NCBI RefSeq assembly: GCF_002973525.1
Contig: NZ_PVEN01000001.1
Location: 434,001-498,000 of the forward strand
Source: Paraburkholderia sp. BL21I4N1
Lineage (GTDB): Bacteria > Pseudomonadota > Gammaproteobacteria > Burkholderiales > Burkholderiaceae
Length of the DNA: 64,000 bases
Direction: 5' to 3'
The translations under genes and the position numbers were made by a program. Under the pieces are notes generated by a model. That model ran no database searches, was not told where the DNA came from, and worked only from the letters and a program-made list of their open reading frames with translations. Positions 61,397-64,000 of the stretch are shown one piece after another; within the stretch, counting starts at the first letter, position 1; every line of letters starts with the position of its first letter.

Positions 61397-61558
61397 AGAC
61401 TTGTCAAATTCTGTGATGGCGATGTAAAGCGCGGTCTGCGCTTCAAAGCCTGTGCGTCCATAACCTGAACGCGGATACGAGACGCATATCCTCATCAAGA
61501 TAGCGCGGGGTTGGCCTTACAATTAAGACCTACTCAGACAAGCTGATTCAGTCCGCTG

Positions 61559-62248
61559 ATGAACGAGCGCAAAACCACGGGTCTCCCCGACAAGATCTAC
61601 GGCGATATTCTGAATCGCATTGTCGAGGGCGAGTACAAGGAAGGTGAGCGCTTGCCCACCGAGCACGCGCTGGCGGAACGCTTTGCGACGTCGCGGCCGA
61701 CGGTGCGGGAAGCCTTGGCCCGTCTGCGGGCGGACGGCATCATCATGACGCGGCATGGTTCGGGCACGACCGTCGCGCGTCGGCCCGATCCGGACGTACG
61801 ACGTTTCGCGCCGCTCGAGACGCTGTCCGACATCCGTCGCTGCTACGAATTCCGGATGGTCACGGAAGCCGGCGCGGCCGAGCATGCCGCGCTAAAAGCC
61901 GACGTCGACGATATTGCCGCGATCCAGCATGCATGGGATCAGCTGGAACGCACCGGCGAAACGCAGGAGGCCGGCGCGAATGACGACTTCGTGTTCCACC
62001 TGGCGGTGGCGCGCGCGTCCAGAAACCCTTTTTTCATCACGGTCATGTCGTTTATCGAAGAACAGATCCTGTTCAGCATGAATCTGTCGCGCAATCTTTC
62101 GCTGGTGAAGACGGTAGAGCGGCACCGACTGGTGCAGGACGAGCATCTGGCCGTGCTGGAGGCGATTCGCCGGCAAGACCCGACGGCGGCGGGCGCGGCG
62201 ATGCGGGCGCATCTGGGGAATGCGCTCGAACGGATGTTCGGTTCCTGA
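61559..62248 (+). CDS. GntR-family transcriptional regulator with FCD domain
   Basis: 229 aa. The N-terminal winged helix has I-Y-G-D-I-L-N-R-I-V-E-G, L-P-T-E-H-A-L-A-E-R-F and S-R-P-T-V-R-E-A-L-A-R-L-R-A-D-G, the GntR signature. The C-terminal helical FCD domain carries D-D-F-V-F-H-L-A-V-A-R-A-S-R-N and later histidines that normally hold a metal and an organic-acid ligand. Members mostly repress genes for carboxylate or sugar-acid use. No such operon adjoins it here, so its targets are unknown. Confidence 0.92.
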   Translation: MNERKTTGLPDKIYGDILNRIVEGEYKEGERLPTEHALAERFATSRPTVREALARLRADGIIMTRHGSGTTVARRPDPDVRRFAPLETLSDIRRCYEFRMVTEAGAAEHAALKADVDDIAAIQHAWDQLERTGETQEAGANDDFVFHLAVARASRNPFFITVMSFIEEQILFSMNLSRNLSLVKTVERHRLVQDEHLAVLEAIRRQDPTAAGAAMRAHLGNALERMFGS

Positions 62249-62367
62249 GTCGTCAGGCGATCGTCAGGCGGGCGTTGCGCTGCCGCGGCATGGTTGGCAC
62301 GGCGGCAGCGGTCACGCAGGTTAAGCGGGTTGAACAGAGGTGCAGCGGTTAAAGCAGTTCATGGCGG

Positions 62368-62961
62368 TTACGCCGCCGCCGCCATCGGCCCGAACAGCGC
62401 GAGTCGGGTCTTCTCGCTAATGGCCACGTCCAGCGCCACGGCGCGTTCCACGCCGATCTGCACGGGCGGCCCGATCCGGCTGATGTCCATGCCGGTCTTG
62501 CGTAGCATCCGCTCGATTGCCGTGGTGGTCACCGTGACATAACTCGTAAAACCCATCTGGATCGCGTACCGGATGACTTCCCGGATAGCGTGCATGGTCA
62601 GGTCCGCAAAACCGAACGACTGGTCTTCGCCGCTGGTTTCGATCGCAAACCGGCTCAATTCCCAGATGGTCCGCCCGGCGGGCGCCGCTTCGCCATGCAG
62701 CAATTGCGGGAACGTGTCCCTCAGCATGTTCGGACCCTCGGTCGGCATCAGGCGCCAGCAGCCGCGCACTCGGCCGTTTTCGTCCTGAATCAGCATGTAG
62801 AGCGGCCCGAGGGCATCGTAGCCGTCGACCTCCATGCCCGCGATGGTCGGCGTTTCCCAGCCTAGCCGGCCCTGAAACACCCGAGCCCGCAGGCGGTACA
62901 TCTCGTTGATGTCTTCGTTGTCAAATTCCTGACGCATTCCAATCCGGATTACTGGTTGCAT
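62368..62961 (-). CDS. braI: Acyl-homoserine-lactone synthase (LuxI family, BraI-like)
   Basis: 197 aa. It keeps the invariant residues of LuxI enzymes: R-x3-F in Y-R-L-R-A-R-V-F, W in L-G-W-E, D-x2-D in D-G-Y-D-A-L-G, R in C-W-R-L-M-P-T and E-x2-R in W-E-L-S-R-F. It makes N-acyl-homoserine lactones from S-adenosylmethionine and acyl-ACP. The arrangement luxI, oppositely oriented rsaL, luxR is that of the BraI/RsaL/BraR system of Paraburkholderia, whose signal is reported as 3-oxo-C14-HSL. I assign the name on layout and sequence style. A strong palindrome 73 bases upstream is the likely receptor-binding site. Confidence 0.9.
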   Translation of the reverse strand: MQPVIRIGMRQEFDNEDINEMYRLRARVFQGRLGWETPTIAGMEVDGYDALGPLYMLIQDENGRVRGCWRLMPTEGPNMLRDTFPQLLHGEAAPAGRTIWELSRFAIETSGEDQSFGFADLTMHAIREVIRYAIQMGFTSYVTVTTTAIERMLRKTGMDISRIGPPVQIGVERAVALDVAISEKTRLALFGPMAAAA

Positions 62962-63033
62962 GACGTTCTCCTGAACGTGTTGGGGTAGCCAATACGCAGG
63001 AAAACTTATGCATTATGAATCGCGCTGCCACCT

Positions 63034-63049
63034 ACCTACCTAGGTAGGT
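63034..63049. promoter_or_regulatory. lux/bra-box palindrome between luxI and rsaL
   Basis: ACCTACCTAGGTAGGT is a perfect 16-base palindrome of the las/lux-box style (CT...AG core, ACCT/AGGT ends). It lies 73 bases before the luxI start and 67 bases before the rsaL start. A single site could therefore serve the LuxR protein, the RsaL repressor or both, on the two divergent promoters. Confidence 0.8.
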
Positions 63050-63115
63050 GTGAATGCTTATCGGGTAACGCAGAATTCGAGACAGGCATCCGTACTTAAC
63101 CGACAGGACACGAAA

Positions 63116-63433
63116 ATGGAACTTCTCGAAAATCACTGGCAACCGCAAACCGGCCTGCAAACCCGTACTGCCGAGCCTTCCACGGCGGTCGACCGCGTGC
63201 TCATCATCGCTTATCGCAAAAAGAAGAAAGAGAGCCAGCGCCGGTTCTGGGCTCGTTTCGGCGTGACGCAGTCGCGCGGCAGCCGGTTTGAATCGGGCGC
63301 GGAAATTCCGGCGCCGGTGTCGATTCTGCTCGGTCTGTATTTCACCAAGACTGTTTCGGACGCGGATCTGGGCCGTGCCGAACGCGTGCTGTTCAGCCGC
63401 GACGCCGCCGCGTTGCTCAACCCGGGTCAATAA
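63116..63433 (+). CDS. rsaL: RsaL-like repressor of AHL synthase
   Basis: 105 aa from ATG 63116. An earlier in-frame ATG at 63050 lies against the lux-box palindrome and lacks a ribosome site. After a basic K-K-K-K-E segment it has a helix-turn-helix of the RsaL type: R-R-F-W-A-R-F-G-V-T-Q-S-R-G-S-R-F-E-S-G, then I-P-A-P-V-S-I-L-L-G-L-Y-F. RsaL represses luxI and its own gene and keeps the AHL level steady. It is transcribed away from luxI, and its 3' end overlaps the convergent luxR gene by 17 bases. Confidence 0.85.
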   Translation: MELLENHWQPQTGLQTRTAEPSTAVDRVLIIAYRKKKKESQRRFWARFGVTQSRGSRFESGAEIPAPVSILLGLYFTKTVSDADLGRAERVLFSRDAAALLNPGQ

Positions 63434-64000
63434 GCCCGAGTTGTGCGGCAATCACGGCCGCCGCGCGCCGCGAATTCACCCCGAATTTCGTCCTGATGTT
63501 CTTCATGTGGAAGTTCACCACGGCTTCCGAACAGTTCAGGATATGGGAGATCTCCCAGGTGGATTTGCCGCGCGCGGTCCATTTCAGGCATTCGCGCTCG
63601 CGCGGCGTCAGCTTGGGCAGCAAAGTCTGAGCGTGCGTATTCAAATGCTTCTGACTGGTATCGATTACCAGATCGCGCAATAACAGCAAATTCGGCAGTG
63701 CCACGTCGATATGACGCCAGAACGCCTCGTTCGGGTTGGTGTCGTTGACGAAGCACATCATGCCGGCTTCCTGATTCGGACCATGAATCGGCAACGTCAC
63801 GCCGGCGCGTAGCCCATGCGAGCGCGCTTCTTCAAACATGGCCTGCTGCGCGTCGCTTTCGAAGATATCCGGCGACCAGATCAGCGGCGTGGAGCGCGTC
63901 ATGGAATGCGCGACCGTCGGGTCGATGTGAACCATTCCCTGCTCGTCGTAGGTACGGCGCCAGACCGGCGCGTACGTGCTGCGGATATAGGCGTCTTCGA
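63417..64000 (-). CDS. braR: LuxR-family AHL receptor (BraR-like), 5' end cut by window edge
   Basis: The frame is open from the window end at 64000 down to the stop at 63417, so the N-terminus is missing and ATG 63935 is an internal methionine. The visible autoinducer-binding part has R-T-Y-D-E-Q-G-M-V-H-I-D-P-T-V and T-P-L-I-W. The C-terminal helix-turn-helix is L-T-P-R-E-R-E-C-L-K-W-T-A-R-G-K-S-T-W-E-I with the conserved G-V-N-S-R-R-A-A-A-V. It should bind the AHL made by the neighbouring synthase and act at the palindrome at 63034. Confidence 0.92.
   Translation of the reverse strand, partial: EDAYIRSTYAPVWRRTYDEQGMVHIDPTVAHSMTRSTPLIWSPDIFESDAQQAMFEEARSHGLRAGVTLPIHGPNQEAGMMCFVNDTNPNEAFWRHIDVALPNLLLLRDLVIDTSQKHLNTHAQTLLPKLTPRERECLKWTARGKSTWEISHILNCSEAVVNFHMKNIRTKFGVNSRRAAAVIAAQLGLIDPG

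Noticed and set aside
61301..61498. N-terminal extension of the universal stress protein
   Set aside because: UspA proteins begin directly at the Y-T-R-I-L-V-A-V-D-G strand. The extension would swallow the FNR-like site and promoter region.
63050..63115. Longer start (ATG 63050) for the rsaL-like gene
   Set aside because: It would begin at the edge of the lux-box palindrome, has no ribosome site, and the added residues are unlike RsaL.

Overview
The window looks like a high-GC Paraburkholderia (Burkholderiales) chromosome. The grounds are the base composition and codon use, a BraI/RsaL/BraR-type quorum-sensing locus at the right end, an FNR regulator beside a universal stress protein, and a siderophore locus of a style known from plant-associated Paraburkholderia. 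All calls come from reading the sequence; no searches were run, and comparisons with named proteins are from memory.

Layout. (1) 1-5222, minus strand: a tightly coupled exopolysaccharide operon read leftwards: UDP-glucuronate decarboxylase-type epimerase, GalE, UDP-glucose dehydrogenase, then a cellulose-synthase-like GT2 cut by the window edge. (2) 5223-6261: about 1 kb without a convincing gene. Its left half is markedly AT-rich and its right end carries a Fur-box candidate. (3) 6262-58310: a large non-ribosomal-peptide siderophore locus. It holds a PvdQ-like acylase lipoprotein, an MbtH-like protein, a type II thioesterase, a SznF/GrbD-type cupin protein, three NRPSs (about 4053, 2678 and 5585 aa), an AraC-type regulator, a TonB-dependent receptor, a FecCD/FhuBCD-type import operon and a PvdE/SyrD-type exporter. 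(4) 58371-62248: an EgtB-like non-haem iron enzyme, FNR, UspA and a GntR/FCD regulator. (5) 62368-64000: AHL synthase, RsaL-like repressor and a LuxR receptor cut by the window edge.

How the siderophore locus probably works. The first NRPS begins with a YqcI/YcgG domain (the family of the haem N-hydroxylase GntA), fused to a fatty-acyl-AMP ligase and a carrier domain. It therefore starts a lipopeptide. Eight amino-acid modules follow, ending in a thioesterase. Epimerisation domains sit in modules 1, 2, 3, 5 and 7, and the condensation-domain types agree with this. My specificity-code readings are X, Thr, Asp, Asp, Y, Thr-like, X, Thr, where X has the same unassigned code in modules 1 and 7. 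There is no ornithine hydroxylase, formyltransferase or catechol pathway. There is instead a 476-aa protein whose cupin histidines (401, 403, 442) have the spacing of the SznF cupin site. Together these point to an arginine-derived C-diazeniumdiolate (graminine-type) siderophore, with the putative N-hydroxylase built into the NRPS. Export by the PvdE-like ABC protein and periplasmic trimming by the PvdQ-like acylase would parallel pyoverdine maturation. Uptake would use the TonB receptor and FhuBCD-type system. Three Fur-box candidates (6132, 9193, 50400) fit iron control.
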